This document shows positions 7,511 to 14,616 of a stretch of 22,236 nucleotides of DNA, one piece after another. Source of the stretch: CAYVUV01 sp964455095 (GTDB lineage Bacteria > Desulfobacterota > Binatia > HRBIN30 > CADEER01). Numbering within the stretch: position 1 is the stretch's first letter; each line of letters opens with the position of its first letter. The notes below the pieces were generated by a model, which worked only from the letters and a program-made list of their open reading frames with translations, searched no databases and was not told the origin of the DNA. The DNA lies in NCBI GenBank assembly GCA_964455095.1, contig CAYVUV010000297.1:1-22236 (forward strand). Reading direction: 5' to 3'. The position numbers were made by a program, and so were the translations under genes.

Positions 7511-8490
7511 GCGCCGCGCGGCGCGTAGATCCCGAGCGCCTTCCAGACGCGGCTCCACGACTCGTTCAGGACCCCGAGCTCCCAGCACAGCTCGCGCGGC
7601 TTGCGCAGCGCGTCGAGCGTGCGCTGCTGGGCGGGCGAGCCGGGTCCGTAGGCCGCCCGCATCGCCGGTTCGGGGATGGCGTAGGTGCGGACGATGTGGC
7701 TCGACGGGCGCATCATCAGGAGCGAGGCGATCTTGAAGACGATCGGCGTGCGCACGCGCATCACGAAACGCTTCACCGCGCTCAGTCGCGGCACGGTGCG
7801 CCGGAGGTAGTGGCGCGCGAACGACATGTGGCGCGCCTCCTCGGTGATATGGATGCGCGTGATGCGCTCGATCAGCGGGTGTATCGGCCGGCCGCTCTGC
7901 AGCATACGGCGCTGCACGTGATCGATCGGGTCCTCGCCAGCGAGCACGAACATGAAGAACAGCTCGGGGAAGGTGCGGCCCATGCGGATCACGAAACGCT
8001 CGCCGACGCCGAGAATGCGCGGCGGGCGCACGTTGAGGCGAGTGCGCTGCACGAACTCGTGGAAGAAGAGGCCGTGCTGCGCCTCCTCGATGACCTCGTG
8101 GTAGGCGTAGCGAAACTCCGGCGCGTCGTCGGGCAGCGCGGCGGCGAACTCGAGCAGGCCGCGCTTGAGCACGCTCTCGAAGGCGTAGCCGATGCGCGCG
8201 AAGTTGGCGATCATGTGCAGGCCGATGCGCGACTGGATTCCCTGCGGCTGACTGCGGTACCAGGCCGTGCCGCCGAGCGGATCGTCCTCGGACAGGATGA
8301 GACGCGGGTCGTCGTGGTCGATCGCAAAGGCCGGATCGTCCCACGGAATATCCGCGTAGGCGTCGAAGTGTTTGACCACCGACTGGTGGGCGATGCGCGC
8401 GAGGAATCGCCGATAGGTCTCTTCGCGCTCGACTTCCGCCTGCTGTTCTTCCTGCGGTAGATCACCGGTCAACGTCGTAGCGGTGTGCAT
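7507..8490 (-). CDS. AurF-family diiron oxygenase
   Basis: A 327-aa soluble helical protein of the p-aminobenzoate N-oxygenase (AurF-like) family, expected to use a non-heme di-iron site and O2. Ligand pattern seen: Glu105 in GYAFES; Glu136 and His139 in EEAQH; a candidate Glu186 in AGEDP; then His214, Glu218 and His221 in HITEEARH. The last three match the HxxxExxH spacing of AurF. Relatives oxidise aryl amines or other substrates, and the substrate cannot be read from sequence. It starts at the ATG at 8490, 13 nt after the tetR stop, with AAAGG seven bases upstream, so it is almost certainly co-transcribed with tetR. The C terminus meets the helicase gene, and the two stop codons share one CTAG. 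Confidence 0.87.
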   Translation of the reverse strand: MHTATTLTGDLPQEEQQAEVEREETYRRFLARIAHQSVVKHFDAYADIPWDDPAFAIDHDDPRLILSEDDPLGGTAWYRSQPQGIQSRIGLHMIANFARIGYAFESVLKRGLLEFAAALPDDAPEFRYAYHEVIEEAQHGLFFHEFVQRTRLNVRPPRILGVGERFVIRMGRTFPELFFMFVLAGEDPIDHVQRRMLQSGRPIHPLIERITRIHITEEARHMSFARHYLRRTVPRLSAVKRFVMRVRTPIVFKIASLLMMRPSSHIVRTYAIPEPAMRAAYGPGSPAQQRTLDALRKPRELCWELGVLNESWSRVWKALGIYAPRGA

Positions 8491-8497
8491 GTCAGAG

Positions 8498-8502
8498 CCT
8501 TT
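8498..8502 (-). promoter_or_regulatory. Ribosome binding site of the diiron oxygenase gene
   Basis: AAAGG on the minus strand, seven bases before the ATG at 8490 and within the 13-nt gap after the tetR stop. It settles the start of the AurF-like gene. The upstream in-frame extension would overlap tetR. Confidence 0.6.
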
Positions 8503-8503
8503 C

Positions 8504-9160
8504 TCAGGTCTGGCGCAGCGCCATGCCGGGCACCGACTCCAGCAAGCGGAGCAGCTCCGGCTGCAGACGGCTGGCGACCATGAAGATCGTGATGTGGCGG
8601 ATTTCTTCGAACGCCTCTTCGAGCGGGACCATCTCCGGGTCGACGACCGTGCCCAGCGCGACGCCATCGAGCATGGCGAGCAGCATTCCCGCCACCCGAT
8701 CGGCCCCGGGGACATCCACGCCGAGCGCGTCGCGCAGGCCGGTCTCGATGGCCTCGCGGGCGCGCCGCACGATCGCCTGCAGGGTCGCCCGCACCTCCGG
8801 CTTCTCCTCCCCCACTTCGAGGGCCAGGAGCTGCATGAGCTTCATGATCCAGGGCTTTTCCTCGAGCATGGTGCGCATGCCGGCAAGCGCCCGGTCCAGG
8901 CGCTCCAGGGGGTTGCCACCCTGCCGCGAGGCTTCCTGAATGCCCTCGATCCAGACCGTCGCGGCGCGCTCCAGCACGGCGGCGAGCAGTCCCTCCTTGT
9001 TGCCGAAGTGATAGTAGATGGCGGTCTTGGCGATGCCCGAGCGCGTCGCCAGCTCGTCTACACCGGTGCCCGCATAGCCTTTGTGCGAAAACAGCTCCGC
9101 GCCGGCTTCGAGAATTCGTTCGCGACTGACGTCGCCCTTGCTGAGTTTTGCTGCGGTCAT
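8504..9160 (-). CDS. TetR-family transcriptional regulator
   Basis: A 218-aa one-component repressor of the TetR/AcrR type. The N-terminal DNA-binding domain is clear: SRERILEAGAELFSHKG (12-28), then the helix-turn-helix TGVDELATRSGIAKTAIYYH and FGNKEGLLAAVLERA. The C-terminal helical ligand domain (about 65-218) is divergent, as usual, so the effector is unknown. It is followed after 13 nt by the diiron oxygenase gene and preceded by its own promoter with an overlapping palindrome, which argues for autoregulation and control of the oxygenase. The ATG at 9160 is the only start giving a normal TetR N terminus. No Shine-Dalgarno is visible before it, consistent with a very short leader. Confidence 0.93.
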   Translation of the reverse strand: MTAAKLSKGDVSRERILEAGAELFSHKGYAGTGVDELATRSGIAKTAIYYHFGNKEGLLAAVLERAATVWIEGIQEASRQGGNPLERLDRALAGMRTMLEEKPWIMKLMQLLALEVGEEKPEVRATLQAIVRRAREAIETGLRDALGVDVPGADRVAGMLLAMLDGVALGTVVDPEMVPLEEAFEEIRHITIFMVASRLQPELLRLLESVPGMALRQT

Positions 9161-9171
9161 AGACAGTACGT

Positions 9172-9186
9172 ACCGTTCTGTACGGT
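9172..9186. promoter_or_regulatory. Candidate TetR operator (inverted repeat)
   Basis: ACCGT-TCTGT-ACGGT, a 5-5-5 inverted repeat that fully covers the -10 hexamer of the tetR promoter. An 8-bp palindrome, GTACGTAC (9166-9173), abuts it towards the start codon. Position over the -10 is what an autorepressor site would show. TetR binding itself is inferred. Confidence 0.55.
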
Positions 9187-9205
9187 GTTTCGCGTTGGCT
9201 GTCAA
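9177..9205 (-). promoter_or_regulatory. Sigma70-type promoter of tetR and the diiron oxygenase gene
   Basis: On the minus strand the consensus -35 TTGACA (9205 to 9200) is followed after exactly 17 nt by TACAGA (9182 to 9177). The TGA stop codon of the upstream kinase gene lies inside the -35 hexamer. The predicted start point is about 8-10 nt from the tetR ATG, leaving almost no leader. Confidence 0.65.
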
Positions 9206-10377
9206 GCGTCGCTTTGCCGGGCGGCAGGTTCGAGTGTCCAGAAGAACGTCGCACCCTCCCCCACGGCGGCAGCGACCCAAACCTCGCCACCGTGGCGGCG
9301 CACGATTCGCTGCACGGTCGCCAGCCCGATTCCGGTGCCCTCGAAGTCCTTCGCCGGGTGCAGCCGCTGGAAGGCTCCAAAGAGGCGCCCCGCCTGGCTC
9401 ATATCGAAACCGGCGCCGTTGTCGCGCACGAAGTAGCCGGGCCTCTCTCCCGTCAGGCGGCCCACTTCTATGCGCGCCCCGTCGCGATGGCGGGTGAACT
9501 TCCACGCGTTGTCGAGCAGGTTCTCGAGCAGGACGCGCACCAGACGCGCATCGCCATGGGCCACCAACTGCTCCTGAACGAGCACCGCGACCTGCCGGTC
9601 GCCGTGGCGCCGCGCCAGCTCAGCCGTGACCTCCGTGGCGAGCGCGCTCAAGTCGATCGGCTCGCGCGTCAGCTCGGCGCGCGTCACGCGCGACAAATCG
9701 AGCAGGTCCTTGATCAGCGCCTCCATACGCTCGGCCGCCGCCAACACCCGGCGCAGATAGTCCCGTGCCGTTTCCGCCAGCTGATCGCCGCAATCCTCCA
9801 GGACGGCCTGGCTGAAGGAGTGGATGCTGCGCAGTGGGGCGCGCAAGTCGTGCGAGACCGAGTAGCTGAAGGCCTCCAGCTCCTTGTTGGCCAACTCCAG
9901 CTGCGCGGTTCGCTCCAGCACGCGCTGCTCCAGCTCGCTGTTCAAGCGCCGGATCTCGGCTTCGGCGCGCTTGCGGCGGACGATGCCCTCTCGCTCTTGC
10001 AGCGCACGCGTGACGACGGGGCCGAGTCGCGTCAAGCGGTCCTTCAGCACGTAGTCGGTCGCCCCGGCTTTCATACACTCGATGGCCAGCTCCTCGCCGA
10101 CGGTTCCCGAAACCAGGACGAACGGCGTGTCGAGGTCGCGTTGGCGATACAAGCCCAAGGCCGTGAGGCCATCGAAGGCCGGCAGGCGATAGTCGGCCAG
10201 GATGACGTCATAGCGCGGCGCGTCGAGGCGGCGCTCGAAGTCGTCACGCGATTCGATACGTTCCCAGGTGCATGCATAGCCGGCGGCGGTCAGGGCGGCG
10301 ATCTCCAACTCGGCGTCGAGCACGCTGTCGTCGAGGACCAACACGCGCAATGGTACCGGTGGCGGTTGCTCCGTCAT
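9202..10377 (-). CDS. Receiver-histidine kinase (REC-HisKA-HATPase), soluble
   Basis: A 391-aa cytosolic kinase with an N-terminal receiver. REC spans about 10-130 with acidic pair Asp16/Asp17, phospho-acceptor Asp62 in LADYRLP and Lys112. A coiled-coil linker (about 133-168) follows, then the dimerisation domain with His176 in YSVSHDLRAPLRS, then the ATPase with LLDNAWKFT, VRDNGAGFDM and GTGIGLATV. No transmembrane or sensor domain is seen, so its input is probably phosphorylation of the receiver by another kinase. GTG at 10380 directly precedes ATG at 10377 and either could be used; I chose ATG. It follows its paralogous partner by about 30 nt. Its stop codon overlaps the -35 box of the tetR promoter. 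The cognate output regulator is not in this window. Confidence 0.92.
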   Translation of the reverse strand: MTEQPPPVPLRVLVLDDSVLDAELEIAALTAAGYACTWERIESRDDFERRLDAPRYDVILADYRLPAFDGLTALGLYRQRDLDTPFVLVSGTVGEELAIECMKAGATDYVLKDRLTRLGPVVTRALQEREGIVRRKRAEAEIRRLNSELEQRVLERTAQLELANKELEAFSYSVSHDLRAPLRSIHSFSQAVLEDCGDQLAETARDYLRRVLAAAERMEALIKDLLDLSRVTRAELTREPIDLSALATEVTAELARRHGDRQVAVLVQEQLVAHGDARLVRVLLENLLDNAWKFTRHRDGARIEVGRLTGERPGYFVRDNGAGFDMSQAGRLFGAFQRLHPAKDFEGTGIGLATVQRIVRRHGGEVWVAAAVGEGATFFWTLEPAARQSDA

Positions 10378-10408
10378 CACCGCGACCGAGGCCGCGCGCG
10401 GCCTGTCC

Positions 10409-12103
10409 TCATTCGGCGCCCCCGCGCGCGTCGGGCGCGCGCTGCGGGATCCAGATCCGAAAGCGCGAGCCGCGGCCGACTTCGCTCTCGAGGGTGATCG
10501 TACCGCCCAGGAGCTCGAGCAGCCGGCGCACGATATAGAGCCCGAGACCGACCCCCCCGTAGCGCCGCGTCGACGAGCTGTCGCCCTGTCGAAACGCTTC
10601 GAAGACGATCGGCATCGCCTCCGGCGCGATCCCGATGCCCGTGTCGGCGACGCTGAATTCGACCCCGTGATCCAGTGCCCGCGCCGTCACGGTCACGCTC
10701 CCGTGGTCCGTGAACTTCACCGCGTTGCCGATCAGGTTCTTCAACACGACTTTGAGCTTGGCCCCGTCGGTCCACAGCGACGGCAGGCCCTTCGGTATAT
10801 CCCAGACGACGTTGAGCTCCGGCTTCGTCTGCCACTCGTGGACCTCGGTCTCGAGGGTCCCCAACAGCTGCGCGATCTCCACCGACTCCGCGTCGAGGGC
10901 AATGCGCCCGGCCTCGAGGCGGCTCAGGTCGAGAGTCGCGTTGATCAGCTCCAACAGTCCACGCGCGCGCGCGCTGACACGGCGCAGCGTATCTCCCTGT
11001 TCCGGATTGAGGGAGCCGAACGTCCCGTCGATGAGCAGGTCCGTGTACCCCATGACGACGTTGAGCGGCGTGCGCAGCTCGTGCGAGATCGTGGCGACGA
11101 ACTCGGACTTGATCCGATTGGCCCGTTCGAGCTCCTCGACCACCCGGGCGTGCTCGAGTGCCAGCGACGCCAGTTGCGCCGTCCCGCGCGCAATGCGCCG
11201 CTGCGCGTTCGAGAACGGTTCGTCCCTGCCCCGCCGGCTGGCCACCTGGATGCCGATGATCGATACGCCGCGCCGCAGGGCGGTGCACAGCTGCAGCGAT
11301 CGCGTCGGCTTCGGGACGGCCCACTCCTCCGCCGGGAACTCGTTGGTCTCCAGCACTTCGTCCTGTTCGAGGCGCTCGAGGACGCGCGCCATCAGCGTCC
11401 GCGGGACCTTGATAACGCGCGCGATCTCCTGCTCCTCCGCCGTCGCGCCGTAGCCGGCGATCAGCACGTACGCGTCGTCGATCGGCTGCGCCAACATGGT
11501 GTAGCTGGTGTCGCAGCTCAGCACCGAGGTCGTGATCTGACACAACCGCTCGAGCAGCACCGGGCGATCCAAGGCGCCGATCAGCTCGTGCGCGACGCGC
11601 GCCAGGGCCGCGCTGACCTCGGCCTCTTCGGCCCGCGCGGCTTCGGCGCGCCGGCGCTCGCGGCGCTCCGCCGCCTCGCGCAACTCGCGTTCCAGCGCCG
11701 GCACCAGTCGCGCCAGGCTGTCCTTCATGATGTAGTCGTGCGCTCCGCTCTTCATCGCCGCCACCGCCAGCTCCTCGCCGACGGTGCCCGAGACGATGAT
11801 GAACGGCAGATCGACGGCGGCTGCCTGCATGACGGACAGGGCCTCCGGTGCGCTGAACGCGGGCAAGCGGTAGTCCGCGATGATGACGTCCCAGGCCTCG
11901 CGCGCCAGCGCCGCCGCCATCGATTCGCGCGTGTCGACCCGGGCGCAGATCGGGGTCAGGCCTCCCTCGCGCAAGGCGTAGAGCAAGAGCTCGGCGTCGT
12001 CGGGGGAGTCCTCGACCAGCAGGACGCGCAACGCCGGGCCGGCCGACCCACCCGCCGACACGATCGGGCCCAGCGATGCCGCTATCTCGCTCTTGCCTCG
12101 CAT
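10409..12103 (-). CDS. Receiver-GAF-histidine kinase, soluble
   Basis: A 564-aa cytosolic kinase. REC is at about 25-145 (Glu31/Asp32, phospho-acceptor Asp77 in IADYRLP, Lys127), then a charged Ala/Glu/Arg-rich coiled coil (145-165), a GAF-like domain (about 168-322), the dimerisation domain with His341 in ATISHELRTPLN, and an ATPase domain with NLIGNAVKF (456-464), VADTGIGI and YGGVGLGLYIV. There is no membrane segment. GAF suggests a small-ligand or redox signal, unidentified. The receiver closely resembles that of the next gene. I took the ATG at 12103. An ATG at 12193 with GGAG ten bases upstream is a real alternative and would add 30 residues with no domain likeness. It sits first in a kinase pair and is divergent from the sulfotransferase gene. 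Confidence 0.9.
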   Translation of the reverse strand: MRGKSEIAASLGPIVSAGGSAGPALRVLLVEDSPDDAELLLYALREGGLTPICARVDTRESMAAALAREAWDVIIADYRLPAFSAPEALSVMQAAAVDLPFIIVSGTVGEELAVAAMKSGAHDYIMKDSLARLVPALERELREAAERRERRRAEAARAEEAEVSAALARVAHELIGALDRPVLLERLCQITTSVLSCDTSYTMLAQPIDDAYVLIAGYGATAEEQEIARVIKVPRTLMARVLERLEQDEVLETNEFPAEEWAVPKPTRSLQLCTALRRGVSIIGIQVASRRGRDEPFSNAQRRIARGTAQLASLALEHARVVEELERANRIKSEFVATISHELRTPLNVVMGYTDLLIDGTFGSLNPEQGDTLRRVSARARGLLELINATLDLSRLEAGRIALDAESVEIAQLLGTLETEVHEWQTKPELNVVWDIPKGLPSLWTDGAKLKVVLKNLIGNAVKFTDHGSVTVTARALDHGVEFSVADTGIGIAPEAMPIVFEAFRQGDSSSTRRYGGVGLGLYIVRRLLELLGGTITLESEVGRGSRFRIWIPQRAPDARGGAE

Positions 12104-12344
12104 CGCTCGACACCCGCCTCTTACTGCACCTCTGGTGCTACTGAATACATACGCCGTGACAGAGTGTACTAGAACAGCGCTGGAGCCTGTCATGCGACAG
12201 ATTCTCCACGATCAACATCGCGCCTCGCATTCCTGCACTGGCGTTTATTATCTCACCTACGACAGACATCGACAACCCACTTCCGCCATCACGGCAGCGG
12301 CGCCGGCTGGACCTCGTGTCGCGGTGTGGTACATACGATCCACC
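12104..12344. other. Divergent intergenic region, AT-richer than surroundings
   Basis: The 241 nt between the receiver-GAF-kinase and sulfotransferase starts is the longest non-coding stretch here and visibly less GC-rich than its flanks. It should hold both promoters. I see a TATTAT hexamer (12246-12251, plus strand) without a matching -35, and TTCTAG-17-TATGTA on the minus strand, both weak. Both coding frames stay open across it, so a longer start for either gene is possible. Confidence 0.5.
12126..12138. repeat. Short inverted repeat in the kinase leader
   Basis: GCACC-TCT-GGTGC, five-base arms with a three-base loop, about 23 nt upstream of the chosen kinase ATG. It could be an operator half-site pair or a small RNA hairpin. 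At this size it could also arise by chance. Confidence 0.3.
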
Positions 12345-13355
12345 GTGGAAGAACAGATCGCTTTCGTTATCGGCTCGCCGCGCTCCGGCTCGACGCTGCT
12401 GGCACGCATGATCGGTGCCCACTCGCTCGTCTACGGCCGACCCGAGCCGCACCTGCTGACGCCCCTGGCCCATCTCGGCTACTACGCCAAGGTCGACAAG
12501 GCGCCGTACGACGCGGTCCTGGCAGCGGAGGCGCAACGCGAATTCGTCCATCACCTGCCCGGCGGCGAGCAGGACTATCTCGACGCCTGCCGGGCATACG
12601 CCGATACGCTTTACCAGCGCATGCTGTCGACGCGGCCGGGTAAGCGGATCTTCCTCGACAAGACCCCGGCCTACGCCCTGGTGCTCGACTTTGTCGCCAA
12701 GCTCTACCCGACCGCCAAGTATGTCGTGCTGACGCGCCATCCGCTCGCCGTGTTCAGCTCCTACGCGGAGTCGTTCTTCAACGGCGACTATCGCGCCGCG
12801 CAGGCGTACAACCCGCTGCTGGAACGCTACGTGCCGGCCATCGCCAAGTTCCTGCGCGCGCGTTCGGTGCCGGTCTATCATGTGGTGTACGAGCGGTTGG
12901 TTTCTGATCCCGAGCCGACCTTGAAGGAGATCTTCGCCTTCCTCGGCGTGCCGCACGAGTCCGAAGCGGTCGAGTACGGCCGCGAGAAGCCGACCGAGAG
13001 CGGGCTGGGCGATCCGATCGGGGTCGGCAAGCACTCGCGGCCGAGCACGGCCTCGATCGACAAGTGGGCGGTAGAGATCGCCACCAGCCCCGACCGCCTC
13101 GCCCTGTGTCGCGAGATCATCGGGCGATTGGATCCGGCCGACCTCGAGACCTGGGGCCATCCCATCGACGGCCTGTGGAAACCGCTCGAAGCGGCGGGCG
13201 CCTCCGGCCTGGCGCCCGAGAAGAAACGCCTCGACCGCTACCGGTTGGAACGCCTGCTCATCGTCAAGCTGCGCCAGCAAGTGCAGCGCCGCGCCCTGCT
13301 GCGCAAGTGGTTGGGTACGCTGCGTCTCGGCGCCGACGTGCTGCTGCGCGATTAG
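12345..13355 (+). CDS. PAPS-dependent sulfotransferase family protein
   Basis: A 336-aa member of the cytosolic-type sulfotransferase superfamily (Sulfotransfer_3-like), which moves sulfate from PAPS to a hydroxyl or amine. The 5'-phosphosulfate loop is VIGSPRSGSTLLARMIG (8-24). FLDKTPAY (103-110) and the 3'-phosphate motif LTRHPLAVFSSY (129-140) follow, and YERLVSDPEPTLKEI (182-196) is also typical. The acceptor is unknown, with polysaccharide, lipid and small molecule all possible. No PAPS synthesis gene lies nearby. I place the start at GTG 12345, directly before the fold. The frame stays open upstream to 12093 but the added residues look non-coding, and no Shine-Dalgarno clearly decides. 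The stop is six bases from the convergent glcF stop. It appears to be transcribed alone. Confidence 0.85.
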   Translation: MEEQIAFVIGSPRSGSTLLARMIGAHSLVYGRPEPHLLTPLAHLGYYAKVDKAPYDAVLAAEAQREFVHHLPGGEQDYLDACRAYADTLYQRMLSTRPGKRIFLDKTPAYALVLDFVAKLYPTAKYVVLTRHPLAVFSSYAESFFNGDYRAAQAYNPLLERYVPAIAKFLRARSVPVYHVVYERLVSDPEPTLKEIFAFLGVPHESEAVEYGREKPTESGLGDPIGVGKHSRPSTASIDKWAVEIATSPDRLALCREIIGRLDPADLETWGHPIDGLWKPLEAAGASGLAPEKKRLDRYRLERLLIVKLRQQVQRRALLRKWLGTLRLGADVLLRD

Positions 13356-13361
13356 CCGGCG

Positions 13362-14615
13362 CTACTCGCGCCCGGCTTCGTCGAGCAGCTCAACCGGATG
13401 CGCGACGCGTGTCGACAACCCGCGTGCGCGCAGGCCGGCCTCGATCTGCAAGCTGCAGCCGGGGTTGGCGCTGACGACGCACGTCGCGCCGGTGCGCACG
13501 ATGTTGTCGATCTTGCGCTCCAGCAGCCGGCGCGACATCGCGCCCTCCGTGAGATTGTAGCTGCCGGCGCTGCCACAGCAGAGGTCGCTCTCCGGCAGCT
13601 CGACAAGATCGAGGCCGGGAATCGCGCGCAACAGCGCGCGCGGCTCGGCCCGCACCTGTTGACCGTGGGCCAGGTGGCACGCGTCGTGATACGTCGCGCG
13701 CGCCTCGATCGCCCGCCGCGGCGCCTGCACCGGCAGCGCGGCGAGGAACTGCGTGATGTCGCGGACGCGGGCGGCAAAGTGCCGCGCGCGCTCGGCGTAG
13801 TGCGGGTCGTCGGCCAACAGGGCGCCGTACTCCTTCATCGCCGCGCCGCAGCCGGCCGCGTTGACCACGATCGCATCGAGATCGTCGGCAAACGCGTCGA
13901 TGTTGTGGCGCGCGAAGCGGCGCGCGGCGTCCGGATCGCCGTTGTGGAGATGGAGCGCGCCGCAGCAGGCCTGGGTGGCCGGGACCTCCACGGCGACGCC
14001 GTTGCGCGCCAGCACGCGCACGCTGGCGCGGTTGGTCTCGGCAAACAGCTCGCGCGCCACGCAGCCGGCCAGCAACCCGACCCGAGCGCGCTGCGGTGCG
14101 CTCGCCGGCGTCACTTCAGGCAACGGGGCGACCGGGCGCAGCACGGGAATCAACGCGGCCGCCGGCACGGCTCGACGCACCAGCGGCCACAGCCAGGTGC
14201 GCTGCAGCGCGCGAACCGGCATCAACAAGGCGCGCAGGCGCTGCGGGTAGGGAAACACGGCCGCCACGGCGGACCGCCGCCAGCGATCCCACCACGGTCG
14301 CCGATAGGTGGTCTCGACGTACGCCCTGGCCTGTTCGATGATGTGGCCGTATTGCACACCCGACGGGCACGCGGTCTCGCAGGCGCGACAGCCGAGACAC
14401 AGGTCGATGTGGCGCACGACATCCTTCGTCAACCACAGCGTGCCCTCTTCCAGGGCGCGAATGAGATGGATGCGGCCACGCGGCGAGTCCATCTCCGCCC
14501 CCAGCTCGAGGTACGTCGGACAGGCATTCAGACACAAACCGCAATGGACGCACTCGAGCAGGCGGGCCGGGTCGGCCACGCGCGGCCCGGCAACAGTGGA
14601 CAAGGGCTCGCTCAC
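13362..14615 (-). CDS. glcF: Glycolate oxidase iron-sulfur subunit GlcF
   Basis: The 417-aa electron-transfer subunit of glycolate oxidase/dehydrogenase. It carries two ferredoxin-type 4Fe-4S sites, CxxCxxCxxxCP at Cys22/25/28/32 and Cys73/76/79/83. Two CCG domains follow in the C-terminal half (ACCGALHLHNGD and LCCGSAGSYNLTE), of the kind shared with HdrB and LutA. It passes electrons from the flavin subunits to the respiratory chain, probably at the inner membrane face. It starts with GTG at 14615, one base after the glcE stop (TGACGTG), so translation is probably coupled. Length and motifs are normal for GlcF. Confidence 0.95.
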   Translation of the reverse strand: MSEPLSTVAGPRVADPARLLECVHCGLCLNACPTYLELGAEMDSPRGRIHLIRALEEGTLWLTKDVVRHIDLCLGCRACETACPSGVQYGHIIEQARAYVETTYRRPWWDRWRRSAVAAVFPYPQRLRALLMPVRALQRTWLWPLVRRAVPAAALIPVLRPVAPLPEVTPASAPQRARVGLLAGCVARELFAETNRASVRVLARNGVAVEVPATQACCGALHLHNGDPDAARRFARHNIDAFADDLDAIVVNAAGCGAAMKEYGALLADDPHYAERARHFAARVRDITQFLAALPVQAPRRAIEARATYHDACHLAHGQQVRAEPRALLRAIPGLDLVELPESDLCCGSAGSYNLTEGAMSRRLLERKIDNIVRTGATCVVSANPGCSLQIEAGLRARGLSTRVAHPVELLDEAGRE

Positions 14616-14616
14616 G

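Noticed and set aside
5515..8460. 981-codon plus-strand frame across the helicase and diiron oxygenase genes
   Set aside because: It is a frame-shifted shadow of the helicase gene and then antisense to the AurF-like gene. Low-complexity Ala/Arg/Gly composition and no motifs.
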